From Tagaea sp965279565 (lineage in GTDB: Bacteria > Pseudomonadota > Alphaproteobacteria > CACIAM-22H2), in NCBI GenBank assembly GCA_965279565.1, contig OZ257249.1, positions 1,302,001 through 1,366,000 on the forward strand: 64,000 nucleotides of DNA, given 5' to 3'. The position numbers and the translations under genes are program-made. Numbering within the stretch: position 1 is the first letter of the stretch; every line of letters starts with the position of its first letter. Shown piece after piece: positions 43,321 through 51,940 of this stretch. The notes below the pieces were generated by a model. The model did no database searches. It was not told the DNA's origin and worked only from the letters and a program-made list of their open reading frames with translations.

Positions 43321-44517
43321 ATGGCCGTCGAAATCAAAGTCCCTCCGATGGGCGAGTCCGTCACCGAGGCGACCATCGCCAAGTGGTTCAAGAAGGTCGG
43401 CGACGCCGTGAAGGTCGACGAGCCGCTGTGCGAGCTCGAGACCGACAAGGTCACGATCGAGGTTCCGGCCCCCGTCGCCGGCATGCTCTCGGCGATCATC
43501 GCCGAAGCGGGCTCGACGGTCGGCGTGGGCGCCAAGCTCGGCGAGATCGAGGCCGGTGCTGCCGGCAAGGCCGCCGCACCTGCCGCAGCCGCAGCACCCG
43601 CCGCGAAGGCCGCGGCTCCCGCACCCGCACCGACTCCCGCCGCTGCCGCCGCCCAGCCGGGCCCGGCCGCGCGCAAGGCGCTGTCGGAATCGGGCCTCAA
43701 CCCCGCCAGCGTGGTGGGGACGGGCAAGGACGGGCGCATCACCAAGCCCGATGTCGCCGCCGCTTCGGCCGCCCCGGCGGCCAAGCCCGCCGCTCCGTCG
43801 GCCCCGCGCGCCACGGGCCCGCGCGAAGAGCGCGTGAAGATGACGCGCCTGCGCACCCGCATCGCCGAGCGCCTGAAGCAGGCCCAGAACACCGCCGCGA
43901 TGCTGACGACCTTCAACGAGGTCGACATGACGGCGGCGATGGCGCTGCGCTCGAAGTACAACGAGCAGTTCGAGAAGCGCCACGGCGTCAAGCTCGGCTT
44001 CATGTCGATCTTCGCCAAGGCCTGCATCGTCGGCCTCAAGGAACTGCCGGCCGTCAACGCCGAGATCGACGGCGGCGACATCGTCTACAAGAACCACTAC
44101 GACATCGGCATCGCCGTCGGCACGCCGCAGGGCCTGGTCGTGCCGGTCGTGCGCGACTGCGACCTGCTGTCCTTCGCCGAGATCGAGAAGACCATCGGCG
44201 ACCTCGGCCGGCGCGCGCGCGACGGCAAGCTGACGATGGAAGACATGTCGGGCGGCACCTTCACGATCACCAACGGCGGCATCTACGGCTCGCTGATGTC
44301 GACGCCGATCCTGAACACGCCGCAGTCGGGCATCCTGGGCATGCACAAGATCCAGCCGCGCCCGATCGCCGTCGGCGACAAGATCGAGATCCGCCCGATG
44401 ATGTACATCGCGCTCAGCTACGACCACCGCATCATCGACGGGCGCGAAGCCGTGACGTTCCTCGTGCGCGTCAAGGAATGCCTGGAAGATCCCGCCCGCC
44501 TCATCCTGGACATGTGA
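43321..44517 (+). CDS. sucB: 2-oxoglutarate dehydrogenase E2, dihydrolipoyl succinyltransferase
   Basis: The 398-residue E2 has an N-terminal lipoyl domain with lipoylated Lys43 in ELETDKVTIEV and an Ala/Pro linker. The E3-binding domain follows (PAARKALSESGLNPASVVGTGKDGRITKPDV). The catalytic domain has His369 and Asp373 in SYDHRIIDG. The three-domain layout is that of SucB rather than the pyruvate E2. It forms the core of the complex, and lpd starts 6 bases after it. Confidence 0.96.
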   Translation: MAVEIKVPPMGESVTEATIAKWFKKVGDAVKVDEPLCELETDKVTIEVPAPVAGMLSAIIAEAGSTVGVGAKLGEIEAGAAGKAAAPAAAAAPAAKAAAPAPAPTPAAAAAQPGPAARKALSESGLNPASVVGTGKDGRITKPDVAAASAAPAAKPAAPSAPRATGPREERVKMTRLRTRIAERLKQAQNTAAMLTTFNEVDMTAAMALRSKYNEQFEKRHGVKLGFMSIFAKACIVGLKELPAVNAEIDGGDIVYKNHYDIGIAVGTPQGLVVPVVRDCDLLSFAEIEKTIGDLGRRARDGKLTMEDMSGGTFTITNGGIYGSLMSTPILNTPQSGILGMHKIQPRPIAVGDKIEIRPMMYIALSYDHRIIDGREAVTFLVRVKECLEDPARLILDM

Positions 44518-44523
44518 ACGAAA

Positions 44524-45933
44524 ATGACTGAAGCCGCCTACGATCTCGTCGTCATCGGTTCCGGACCCGGCGGCTATGTGTGCGCGATCCGCGCCGCACA
44601 GCTCGGCATGAAGGTCGCGTGCGTGGAAAAGCGCGAGACGCTGGGCGGCACCTGCCTCAACGTGGGCTGCATTCCCTCGAAGGCGCTGCTGCAGGCCTCG
44701 GAGAAGTACGAGGAAGCCTCGCACGGGCTGGGCGCCTTCGGCGTCAAGGTCGGCAAGGTGGAACTCGACCTCAAGGGCATGATGGCCCACAAGGACAAGA
44801 CCGTTAAGTCGAACGTCGACGGTGTGGCCTACCTGTTCAAGAAGAACAAGATCGACTGGATCAAGGGCATGGGCACGGTCGCGGCGGCCGGCAAGGTCGA
44901 TGTGGCGCTCAATGCCGGCGGCACGCAGAGCCTGGCGACGAAGGCCATCGTGATCGCGACCGGCTCGGACGTGGTCTCGCTGCCCAGCCTAAAGATCGAC
45001 GAGAAGAAGATCGTTTCCTCGACGGGTGCCCTGACGCTTGCGGAAGTGCCGAAATCGATGGTGCTGGTCGGCGGCGGCGTGATCGGGCTCGAGATGGGCT
45101 CGGTCTGGCAACGCCTGGGCGCGAAGGTCACCGTGGTCGAGTTCCTCGACCGCATCATGCCGGGCATGGACGGCGACACGTCCAAGCAGATGCAGCGCAT
45201 CCTCACCAAGCAGGGCATGAGCTTCAAGCTCTCGACCAAGGTGACGGGTGCCAAGATCGGCCCCAAGGGCGTGGCGCTGACGGTGGAGCCCGCCGCCGGC
45301 GGTGCGGCCGAGACGATCGAGACCGACATCGTGCTTGTCGCCATCGGGCGGCGCCCCTACACCGACGGGCTGGGCCTCAAGGAAGCGGGCGTGGCGCTCG
45401 ACGACAAGGGCCGCGTGGCGGTCGACGGGCATTTCCAGTCGAACGTGCCGGGCATCTACGCGATCGGCGACTGCATCGCGGGCCCGATGCTCGCCCACAA
45501 GGCCGAGGACGAGGGCATGGCCGTGGCCGAGATCCTCGCCGGCCAGCACGGGCACGTGAACTACGACGCGATCCCGTCGGTCGTCTACACGTGGCCGGAA
45601 GTGGCCAGCGTGGGCAAGACCGAGGAGCAGCTGAAGGCCGAGGGTGTCGAATACCGCACCGGCAAGTTCCCGTTCACCGCGAACGGGCGCGCGCGCGCGC
45701 AGAACAACACCGACGGCTTCGTCAAGATCCTGGCCGACAAGGCGACCGACCGCGTGCTCGGCGTGCACATGATCGGCCCGTCGGTCGGCGAACTCACCGG
45801 CGAGATGGCGCTGGCGATCGAGTTCGGCGCCTCGTCCGAGGACATCGCGCGCACCTGCCACGCGCACCCGACGCTGACCGAAGCGGTCCGTGAAGCGGCC
45901 CTCGCCGTCGACGGACGCCCGATCCACATCTGA
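44524..45933 (+). CDS. lpd: Dihydrolipoyl dehydrogenase (E3)
   Basis: The 469-residue flavoprotein reoxidises the lipoyl arm with NAD. It has the FAD loop VIGSGPGGYVCAI, the redox disulfide Cys44-Cys49 in GGTCLNVGCIPSK, the NAD loop VGGGVIGLEMGSVW, YAIGDCIAGPMLAHKAEDEG and the C-terminal dyad His448-Glu453 in HPTLTE. It ends the TCA block. The stop codon lies inside a short palindrome that leads into a REP-like repeat. Confidence 0.97.
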   Translation: MTEAAYDLVVIGSGPGGYVCAIRAAQLGMKVACVEKRETLGGTCLNVGCIPSKALLQASEKYEEASHGLGAFGVKVGKVELDLKGMMAHKDKTVKSNVDGVAYLFKKNKIDWIKGMGTVAAAGKVDVALNAGGTQSLATKAIVIATGSDVVSLPSLKIDEKKIVSSTGALTLAEVPKSMVLVGGGVIGLEMGSVWQRLGAKVTVVEFLDRIMPGMDGDTSKQMQRILTKQGMSFKLSTKVTGAKIGPKGVALTVEPAAGGAAETIETDIVLVAIGRRPYTDGLGLKEAGVALDDKGRVAVDGHFQSNVPGIYAIGDCIAGPMLAHKAEDEGMAVAEILAGQHGHVNYDAIPSVVYTWPEVASVGKTEEQLKAEGVEYRTGKFPFTANGRARAQNNTDGFVKILADKATDRVLGVHMIGPSVGELTGEMALAIEFGASSEDIARTCHAHPTLTEAVREAALAVDGRPIHI

Positions 45934-46031
45934 CGGACGAAGTCCGTCATGCCCGGGCTTAACCCGGGCATCCACGACTTGGAATGCGGCGAAAGAAGAC
46001 GTGGATGGCCGGGACAAGCCCGGCCATGACG
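45931..46031. repeat. REP-like palindromic repeat cluster after lpd
   Basis: Three hairpins sit in a row. First, TGACGGAC (45931-45938) pairs with GTCCGTCA (45942-45949). Second, ATGCCCGGG (45949-45957) pairs with CCCGGGCAT (45963-45971). Third, ATGGCCGGG (46005-46013) pairs with CCCGGCCAT (46019-46027). The second unit with its CGTC and CCACG flanks (45945-45976) is also an inverted copy of the third (46000-46031), so the whole can fold as one large cruciform. A related single unit follows atpC at 58615-58646. It probably ends lpd transcription. Confidence 0.75.
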
Positions 46032-46043
46032 TGAAAGGCGGGA

Positions 46044-46685
46044 TCACGCCATCGGCGCTTCCGCGATCCCCTGCATCTCGCGCATGCGCGCGACGGACGG
46101 GCGCGTCTTCATCGCGTCGGTCAGGCGCTTGATCGCCGGATAGGCGTAGGCCGGCTTCTTCAAAAAGCGCGTCCAGCGCGCCAGCATGTGCACGTAGAAA
46201 TCCGCGACCGAGACGGCGGCCCCCAGGCAATAGGGCCGCCCGCGCGCGGCAAGGCACGAATCGACATAGGCGAGATGCTCGCCCAGGCGCGCCTCGGCAA
46301 GGTCCTTCACCGCCGCGTGCGCGGCTTCCTCGCGGATCAGCCAGTCGGGATGGAACCAGTCCATCAGCGCCGTCTGCATCGTGTTCGACAGGAACAGCAT
46401 CCATTCATAGGCGCGCGCGCGCTCGTGCGTGCCGGGGGCGGGCAGCAGGCCCGCCTGCGGGAAGCGTTCGGCCAGATGCAGGCAGATCGCGGCGGCCTCG
46501 GTCAGCGCGAAATCGCCGTCGACCAGCACGGGCACGCGGCCCTTGGGGTTGAGGGCCAGGAACTCCGGTGTGCGGTGCCCGTTCGCCTTCAGGTCGACGC
46601 GCATCCATTCGTATCTGGCGCCGATCTCCTCGAGGATCGCGTGCGGGGCCATCAGGGCCGTTCCCGGCGCGCCATGGATCTTCAT
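46044..46685 (-). CDS. Glutathione S-transferase family protein
   Basis: The 213-residue protein has an N-terminal thioredoxin fold (MKIHGAPGTALMAPHAILEE, NPKGRVPVLVDGDFALTEAAAICLHLAE, the GSH-binding TEAA turn). It has a helical C-terminal domain with the N-capping segment GAAVSVADFYVHMLARW. It probably conjugates or isomerises using glutathione; the substrate is unknown. The start is set at MKIHGAPG (46685), because upstream in-frame codons do not fit the family. It ends 13 bases before the REP-like repeat. Confidence 0.85.
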   Translation of the reverse strand: MKIHGAPGTALMAPHAILEEIGARYEWMRVDLKANGHRTPEFLALNPKGRVPVLVDGDFALTEAAAICLHLAERFPQAGLLPAPGTHERARAYEWMLFLSNTMQTALMDWFHPDWLIREEAAHAAVKDLAEARLGEHLAYVDSCLAARGRPYCLGAAVSVADFYVHMLARWTRFLKKPAYAYPAIKRLTDAMKTRPSVARMREMQGIAEAPMA

Positions 46686-46692
46686 CGTCAAG

Positions 46693-47313
46693 TCACCCTC
46701 CGAAGAAATGCGTGATCGCCAGCCACACGACCGCGGCACCGCCCGCGACGACCGCACCGGCGATCGCGACCGCGAACACGCCGGCCACGCAGCCCGCCAC
46801 GACGAAGGCGCCGTCGCGCCCGACATGGCCGAGTGCTATCAGCGCCATCGCCACGGCGGGCGGCTGGTTGCCGAACGGGATCGGCATCGACACGATCGCG
46901 GCGAGGACCGCGAAGACGAGCCCGAGCACGCGTTCGGCGAGGCCGTCAGTCAGGCCCTGCAGGCGCGGCTTCAGGATGCGCTCGACGCGCTGCAGATAGG
47001 GCACGCCGCGATCGACCATCGTCTCGAAATCCTTGCGCGCGAGCGAGCGGTCGAGCAGCCAGTCGGGAATGCGCGGCCGGTCGAAGCCGAGGATCATCTG
47101 GATGGCGAGCAGGATCTGCGGCACGCCGAACAGCGTCGACACGCCCGGGATCGTGCCGATCCCCACGGCGTTGGGCAGGGCGAACAGCAGCATCGCCGCC
47201 CCGAAGGCGCGATCGTCGAGAGCTTCGACCAGGTCGCGCAGGCGCACGCGCTCGGCCCCGCGCGCGCGCAGGTCGAGAAGCACTTGCGAGACCGTGCGCG
47301 CGGCTGGCGTCAT
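46693..47313 (-). CDS. ExoD-family exopolysaccharide synthesis membrane protein
   Basis: The 206-residue protein matches ExoD: RVRLRDLVEALDDRAFGAAMLLFALPNAV, GIGTIPGVSTLFGVPQILLAIQMILG, then several C-terminal helices with SMPIPFGNQPPAVAMALIALG. In Sinorhizobium ExoD affects exopolysaccharide and nodule invasion, but its biochemical role is unknown. It overlaps xerC as ATGA and is followed by a GST after 7 bases. No EPS genes are adjacent here; the polysaccharide operon is 35 kb away. Confidence 0.85.
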   Translation of the reverse strand: MTPAARTVSQVLLDLRARGAERVRLRDLVEALDDRAFGAAMLLFALPNAVGIGTIPGVSTLFGVPQILLAIQMILGFDRPRIPDWLLDRSLARKDFETMVDRGVPYLQRVERILKPRLQGLTDGLAERVLGLVFAVLAAIVSMPIPFGNQPPAVAMALIALGHVGRDGAFVVAGCVAGVFAVAIAGAVVAGGAAVVWLAITHFFGG

Positions 47314-48263
47314 CCGCGCGCGCGCGGGTGGGCGGCGGCGTAGACGTCGATCAGCCGCTCGGCGTCGACCGCCGTGTAGCGCTGCGTCGTCGACAGCGAG
47401 GCGTGGCCCAGCAGTTCCTGGATCGCGCGCAGGTCGGCCCCCGCCCCCAGCAGGTGCGTGGCGAAGGAATGGCGCAGCGCATGCGGCGTGGCCGAATCGG
47501 GCAGGCCCAGCTCGACGCGCAGCCGGCGCACCCGCGCCTGCACGATTGCGGCGTTGAGCCGCTTGCCGCGTACGCCCAGGAACAGCGGCCCGGCCGGCTT
47601 CCCCTTGAAGGGGCACAGGCGCACATATTCGTCGACCAGGTCGCGCACCTGCGCCAGCACGGGCACGTCGCGCGCCTTGCGGCCCTTGCCAAGGATGCGC
47701 AGCATTTCGCCAAGCGGGGCCGCGTCGCGGGAAAGCGACAGCGCCTCGTCGATGCGCAGGCCCGCCCCATAGAGAAGCGCCAGCACCGCGCGGTCGCGCG
47801 CGGCGACCCACGGCATTTGCGTGTCCTCGCCTTCGGCCTCGATCAGGGCGGCCGCGTCGGCGATGTCCAGCGCCTTGGGCAGGCTCCTGGGCAGCTTGGG
47901 TCCGCGCAGGGCCGCGACATGCGCGTTTTGCGCGAGCCCGGCCCGGTCGAGATAGCGATAGAAGCCGCGCAGCGTGGAAAGGGCGCGTGCGTTGGTCGCG
48001 GCCTTCAAGCCGGCCTGCGCGCGGCGCGCAAGGAAGCCGCGGAAATCGGCGGGCTTCAGCCTTGCAAGTGCGGCAAGCGTGGGCGGCTCGCCCAGATGGT
48101 CCTGCAGGAACGAAAGGAACGCCGCGAGATCGCGCGTGTAGTTCGACAGCGTGTGGCGCGAGGCGCGCTTCTCGTTTTCCAGCTGCGCGCGCCAGCCGGC
48201 GATCGCCGGCTGGAGATCGGCGGCCGCCGCGAAGCCGACGCTCAGTTCCCGCGCGCCAGCCAT
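47310..48263 (-). CDS. xerC: Tyrosine recombinase XerC
   Basis: The 317-residue site-specific recombinase resolves chromosome dimers at dif together with XerD. It has an N-terminal SAM-like core-binding domain (HTLSNYTRDLAAFLSFL) and a catalytic domain. The full active site is present: Arg170, Lys193 in the GKG hairpin, His261 and Arg264 in HALRHSFATHLL, His287, and nucleophile Tyr296 in TTQRYTAVD. The ATG at 48263 overlaps the end of the DUF484 gene by 22 bases. Adjacent DUF484 and xerC is a conserved pairing, so this is the housekeeping recombinase, not an integrase. Confidence 0.93.
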   Translation of the reverse strand: MAGARELSVGFAAAADLQPAIAGWRAQLENEKRASRHTLSNYTRDLAAFLSFLQDHLGEPPTLAALARLKPADFRGFLARRAQAGLKAATNARALSTLRGFYRYLDRAGLAQNAHVAALRGPKLPRSLPKALDIADAAALIEAEGEDTQMPWVAARDRAVLALLYGAGLRIDEALSLSRDAAPLGEMLRILGKGRKARDVPVLAQVRDLVDEYVRLCPFKGKPAGPLFLGVRGKRLNAAIVQARVRRLRVELGLPDSATPHALRHSFATHLLGAGADLRAIQELLGHASLSTTQRYTAVDAERLIDVYAAAHPRARG

Positions 48264-48961
48264 CCGCGCAGGGCGGCCTCGACCGTGCGGCCGAGGAAAT
48301 TGAGCAGTTCCGTGCCCTGGCCGGGATGGAACTTCGACGTGGCGCGCGCCCCGAAGGCGAGGATGCCCGGCGGCATGTCGCGCTTCAATTGCAGGCGCAG
48401 CAGCGCCTGGCTGTGCACGAGCGTGGACGCCCCGCCATAGATGGCGCTGTCGCCCGGCTCGTCGGAAAGGAGAAGGATGTCGCGCCGCTCGCCCATCAGC
48501 CGGTCGACGGTGCCGCGCGGCAGGATGCGCAGGTTCTGCGCGTTCTCGCCCGGGGGTACATGATCCAGCGATTCGAAGCCCAGCCCGATCGCGTCGACTT
48601 CCAGATGCATCGGCAGGTCGACCGCGATCGTGTCGATGCAGTGCGGCAGCGACTTGGCCGTCAGCACCGACAGCACGGCGGCATGGATGCGCCCCTGCGT
48701 GGCGAGATTGGCGCGGCTCGTCGCGATCAGCTCGGCCTGGGCGGCGGTCAGCTTGGCAAGATCGGTGCGCATGCGCTCGAGCATGTAGCGCTGCATGTCG
48801 ACCACGCCGTTGTCGGAACGCTGCGCTGGCGGCGTGAGGATCCACAGCAGGTCGGGATGTTCGATCAGGAAGTCGGGGTGGCGGCGCAGATATTCGGCGA
48901 CGGCGGCCCCCGTCGGGGGTACGGCACCTGCAAGGGCGGCTGAACTCTCGGACTCGGCCAT
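48242..48961 (-). CDS. DUF484 family protein (GAF-like)
   Basis: The 239-residue protein starts with AVAEYLRRHPDFLIEHPDLL, the DUF484 hallmark. A helical segment DMQRYMLERMRTDLAKL and a GAF-like domain follow (LPRGTVDRLMG, LRLQLKRDMPPGILAFGARA, FHPGQGTELLNFLG). Its role is unknown. It is often the gene before xerC, as here, with a 22-base overlap, which suggests a link to chromosome processing or just shared expression. Confidence 0.88.
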   Translation of the reverse strand: MAESESSAALAGAVPPTGAAVAEYLRRHPDFLIEHPDLLWILTPPAQRSDNGVVDMQRYMLERMRTDLAKLTAAQAELIATSRANLATQGRIHAAVLSVLTAKSLPHCIDTIAVDLPMHLEVDAIGLGFESLDHVPPGENAQNLRILPRGTVDRLMGERRDILLLSDEPGDSAIYGGASTLVHSQALLRLQLKRDMPPGILAFGARATSKFHPGQGTELLNFLGRTVEAALRGWLARGN

Positions 48962-48987
48962 GATCGAGGGATTCTCCCCTGTTTGGC

Positions 48988-49644
48988 TTAAAGGACCGAC
49001 TGGCCCGTCTTCTTCCAGTCCGCGTTGAACTGGGCGAGGCCCTTGTCGGTCAGCGGATGGGCGAAGAGCTGCTTGAGCACGTTGGCCGGTGCCGTCACCA
49101 CATGCGCGCCGAGCTTGGCGCTTTCGACGATGTGCATGGGGCCGCGCACCGACGCGACGAGCACTTCGGTCCTGAAATTGGGGTACTGGCGGTAGATCGT
49201 CATGATGTCGGCGATCAGCTGCATGCCGTCGGTGCCGATGTCGTCGAGCCGCCCGACGAAGGGCGAGACGAACGTCGCACCCGCCTTCGCGGCGAGGATC
49301 GCCTGCGCGGGGCTGAAGCACAGCGTGACGTTGACCATCGTGCCGGCGTCCGACAGGACCTTGCAGGTCTTGAGGCCGTCGAGCGTGAGCGGAACCTTGA
49401 CCGCGACGTTCTTCGCGATGCCGGCGAGCTTCTTGCCCTCCTTCAGCATCGTGTCGAAATCGTTGGCGGTGACCTCGGCGCTGACCGGGCCCGCGACGAT
49501 CGTGCAGATCTCGGCGACCACATCGAGGAATTTCTTGCCCGACTTGGCGATCAGCGACGGATTCGTCGTCACCCCGTCGAGCAGGCCGGTGGCGGCCAGG
49601 TCGCGGATTTCGGCGGTGTCGGCAGTGTCGACGAAGAATTTCAT
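48988..49644 (-). CDS. fsa: Transaldolase/fructose-6-phosphate aldolase, FSA type
   Basis: The 218-residue small transaldolase-fold enzyme has MKFFVDTADTAEIRDL, GVTTNPSLIAKSG, Schiff-base Lys83 in KNVAVKVPLT and the conserved TLCFSPAQAILAAKAGATFVSPFVGRLDD. FSA-type proteins act as transaldolases in the pentose phosphate pathway or as fructose-6-phosphate aldolases. The sequence does not settle which. Its start is 46 bases from the divergent priA start, so a short shared promoter region is expected. Confidence 0.92.
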   Translation of the reverse strand: MKFFVDTADTAEIRDLAATGLLDGVTTNPSLIAKSGKKFLDVVAEICTIVAGPVSAEVTANDFDTMLKEGKKLAGIAKNVAVKVPLTLDGLKTCKVLSDAGTMVNVTLCFSPAQAILAAKAGATFVSPFVGRLDDIGTDGMQLIADIMTIYRQYPNFRTEVLVASVRGPMHIVESAKLGAHVVTAPANVLKQLFAHPLTDKGLAQFNADWKKTGQSVL

Positions 49645-49690
49645 GGAATGCGCATTCCCCTCGCGACTCGAAACGGCCAGAGTCTAGCCG

Positions 49691-51880
49691 ATGGTCGAGT
49701 CGCGATCCAGCACGCGCGTTCGCGTGGCCCTGCCGCTGCCGCTCGGGCCGTACGATTACCGCGTACCGCCCGAACGCGCGGTCGCGCCCGGAGACTTCGT
49801 CGCCGTGCCGCTCGGCCGGCGCACGGTGACCGGCGTCGTGTGGGACGACGCGGCCGACGACACGCTCGACGAAGCCAAGCTCAAGGATATCGCCGGCCTG
49901 CTGCCCGCACCAAGGATGGCCGAACCGCTGCGCAAGTTTCTTGCGTGGGTGTCGGCCTATACGCTGTCGCCGCTGGGCAACGTGCTGCGCATGGCGATGA
50001 GCGTGCCCGAAGCGCTGGTACCCGCGCGCCGGATTTCGGCGTTCGCACTTTCGCAGAACGCGCCCGATCCCGAGCTGGAAGAACCCGGCGTGCTCACGCC
50101 TGCGCGAAGGCGCGTGCTGCGCGAGGCGCGCTCGGGTGCGCGCCCTGCCGCCGAACTGGCGCGCGCGGCCGAGGTCTCGACCGGTGTCGTGAAGGGGCTG
50201 GTCGAGAAGGGCTGGCTCGAAAGCGTCGAGATCGATCCGCCTTCGCCGCCGGGCCCCGATGCCGGTCATCCGCGCGCCGATCTTTCGCCCGTCCAGCGCG
50301 AAGCGGCCGACGTGCTTTCGGGCAAGGTGGGGCAGGGCTTCTCGGTGACGCTGCTCGACGGCGTGACCGGCTCGGGCAAGACGGAAGTCTATTTCGAGGC
50401 CGTCGCCGCCGCACTTGCGGCGGAGAGGCAAGTGCTCGTCCTGCTGCCCGAGATCGCGATGAGCGCCCAGTGGCTCGCGCGCTTCGTGTCGCGCTTCGGG
50501 GCGGAACCCGCGCAGTGGCATTCCGAACTGGGGACGGCCCAGCGCGCGCGTGTGTGGCGCGGTGTCGCGGCCGGCGACGTGCGCGTCGTCGTGGGGGCGC
50601 GCTCCGCATTGTTCCTGCCGTTCGCGAAGCTCGGCCTCGTCGTGATCGACGAGGAGCACGAGCAGGCCTTCAAGCAGGAGGACGGCACGATCTATCACGC
50701 GCGCGACATGGGCGTGGTGCGCGCGCGCTTCGAGGCCTGCCCGATCGTGCTGGCATCCGCAACACCGTCGCTGGAAACGCTCGCGAACGTGGAGCGCGGC
50801 CGCTACGCGGTCGTCGAACTGCCTGCGCGCCACGGCGGGGCGAGCCTGCCGAAGGTCGAGGCGGTCGATCTGCGCAAGCACCCGCCGCCGCGCCAGTCGT
50901 TCATCTCGCTGCCGCTGCGCGCCGCGTTGAGCGAAGCGCTGGCCGCGGGCGAACAGTCGATGCTGTTCCTCAACCGGCGCGGCTATGCGCCGCTCACACT
51001 ATGCCGCGCCTGCGGACACCGGCTGCAATGCCCGAGCTGCACGGCCTGGCTGGTCGAGCATCGGCTGCACGGACGGCTGCAGTGCCACCATTGCGGCTAC
51101 AACGCATCGCTGCCGCGCCAGTGCCCGTCCTGCACGGCCGAGGATTCGTTCGTCGCGTGCGGCCCGGGTGTGGAACGCGTGGCGGAAGAGGCGCGTGCAC
51201 TTTTCCCGGACGCGAAGATCGAGGTGATGACGTCCGACACCGTCACGGGCCCGGCGGCGGCCGAGGAGTTCGTGCGCCGGATGGCCGCGCGCGAGATCGA
51301 CATCCTCGTCGGCACGCAGATCGTCGCGAAGGGCCATCATTTCCCGTTCCTGACGCTGGTCGGCATCGTCGACGCCGATCTCGGCCTGTCGGGCGGCGAC
51401 CTGCGCGCGGCCGAGCGGACCTGGCAGCTGCTGCATCAGGTCTCGGGCCGGGCCGGGCGCGCCGAACGGCCGGGCCGCGTGCTGCTGCAGACTCACATGC
51501 CCGAGCATGCGGTGATGAAGGCGCTGGTCGGCGGCGACCGGGCGCGCTTCCTCGCGGCCGAACGGGCCGACCGCCAGCGCCACGGCTGGCCGCCTTTCGG
51601 GCGGCTTGCCGCGATCATCGTGGCCGGCGAGGACGAAGGGCTGGTCGAACGCCTCGCCCGCCGCCTGGGCGCGACCGCGCCGAAAGCCCCGGGAATCAGC
51701 GTTTTGGGGCCTGCCCCCGCCCCGATGGCCATCCTGCGCGGCCGCCACCGCCGCCGCTTGCTGGTGAAGACCGGCCGCGAAGCCAACCTCCAGGAAATCG
51801 TCGATTCGTGGCTCGCTTTGACCCGGATCCCGAACGACATCCGCGTCCAGATCGACGTCGATCCGTACAGTTTCATGTAG
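49691..51880 (+). CDS. priA: Primosomal protein N' (replication restart helicase PriA)
   Basis: The 729-residue superfamily-2 helicase restarts stalled replication forks. It has an N-terminal DNA 3'-end-binding domain (VALPLPLGPYDYRVP), Walker A DGVTGSGKT (residues 223-231), DEEH (320-323) and a zinc lobe with eight cysteines from about 438 (CRACGHRLQCPSC, CHHCGY, CPSC). It ends with GTQIVAKGHHFPFLTLVGIVDAD, the GRAGRAERPGR motif and RIPNDIRVQIDVDPYSFM. Length is typical. After the stop the base composition changes abruptly into the mrr gene. Confidence 0.96.
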   Translation: MVESRSSTRVRVALPLPLGPYDYRVPPERAVAPGDFVAVPLGRRTVTGVVWDDAADDTLDEAKLKDIAGLLPAPRMAEPLRKFLAWVSAYTLSPLGNVLRMAMSVPEALVPARRISAFALSQNAPDPELEEPGVLTPARRRVLREARSGARPAAELARAAEVSTGVVKGLVEKGWLESVEIDPPSPPGPDAGHPRADLSPVQREAADVLSGKVGQGFSVTLLDGVTGSGKTEVYFEAVAAALAAERQVLVLLPEIAMSAQWLARFVSRFGAEPAQWHSELGTAQRARVWRGVAAGDVRVVVGARSALFLPFAKLGLVVIDEEHEQAFKQEDGTIYHARDMGVVRARFEACPIVLASATPSLETLANVERGRYAVVELPARHGGASLPKVEAVDLRKHPPPRQSFISLPLRAALSEALAAGEQSMLFLNRRGYAPLTLCRACGHRLQCPSCTAWLVEHRLHGRLQCHHCGYNASLPRQCPSCTAEDSFVACGPGVERVAEEARALFPDAKIEVMTSDTVTGPAAAEEFVRRMAAREIDILVGTQIVAKGHHFPFLTLVGIVDADLGLSGGDLRAAERTWQLLHQVSGRAGRAERPGRVLLQTHMPEHAVMKALVGGDRARFLAAERADRQRHGWPPFGRLAAIIVAGEDEGLVERLARRLGATAPKAPGISVLGPAPAPMAILRGRHRRRLLVKTGREANLQEIVDSWLALTRIPNDIRVQIDVDPYSFM

Positions 51881-51940
51881 AACTCGGGTGTGTCCTTTGA
51901 TTATCTACGATTGGTTGTTTTGCGAATAGGCGAGGCGGCG

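Noticed and set aside
47310..48263. XerC considered as an integrase of a mobile element
   Set aside because: It lies beside DUF484 in the usual housekeeping context, and no att-like repeats, excisionase or cargo are nearby.
49057..51900. A 947-codon plus-strand frame covering priA
   Set aside because: Another frame of priA and antisense of fsa. The priA frame starting at 49691 holds the helicase and zinc motifs.
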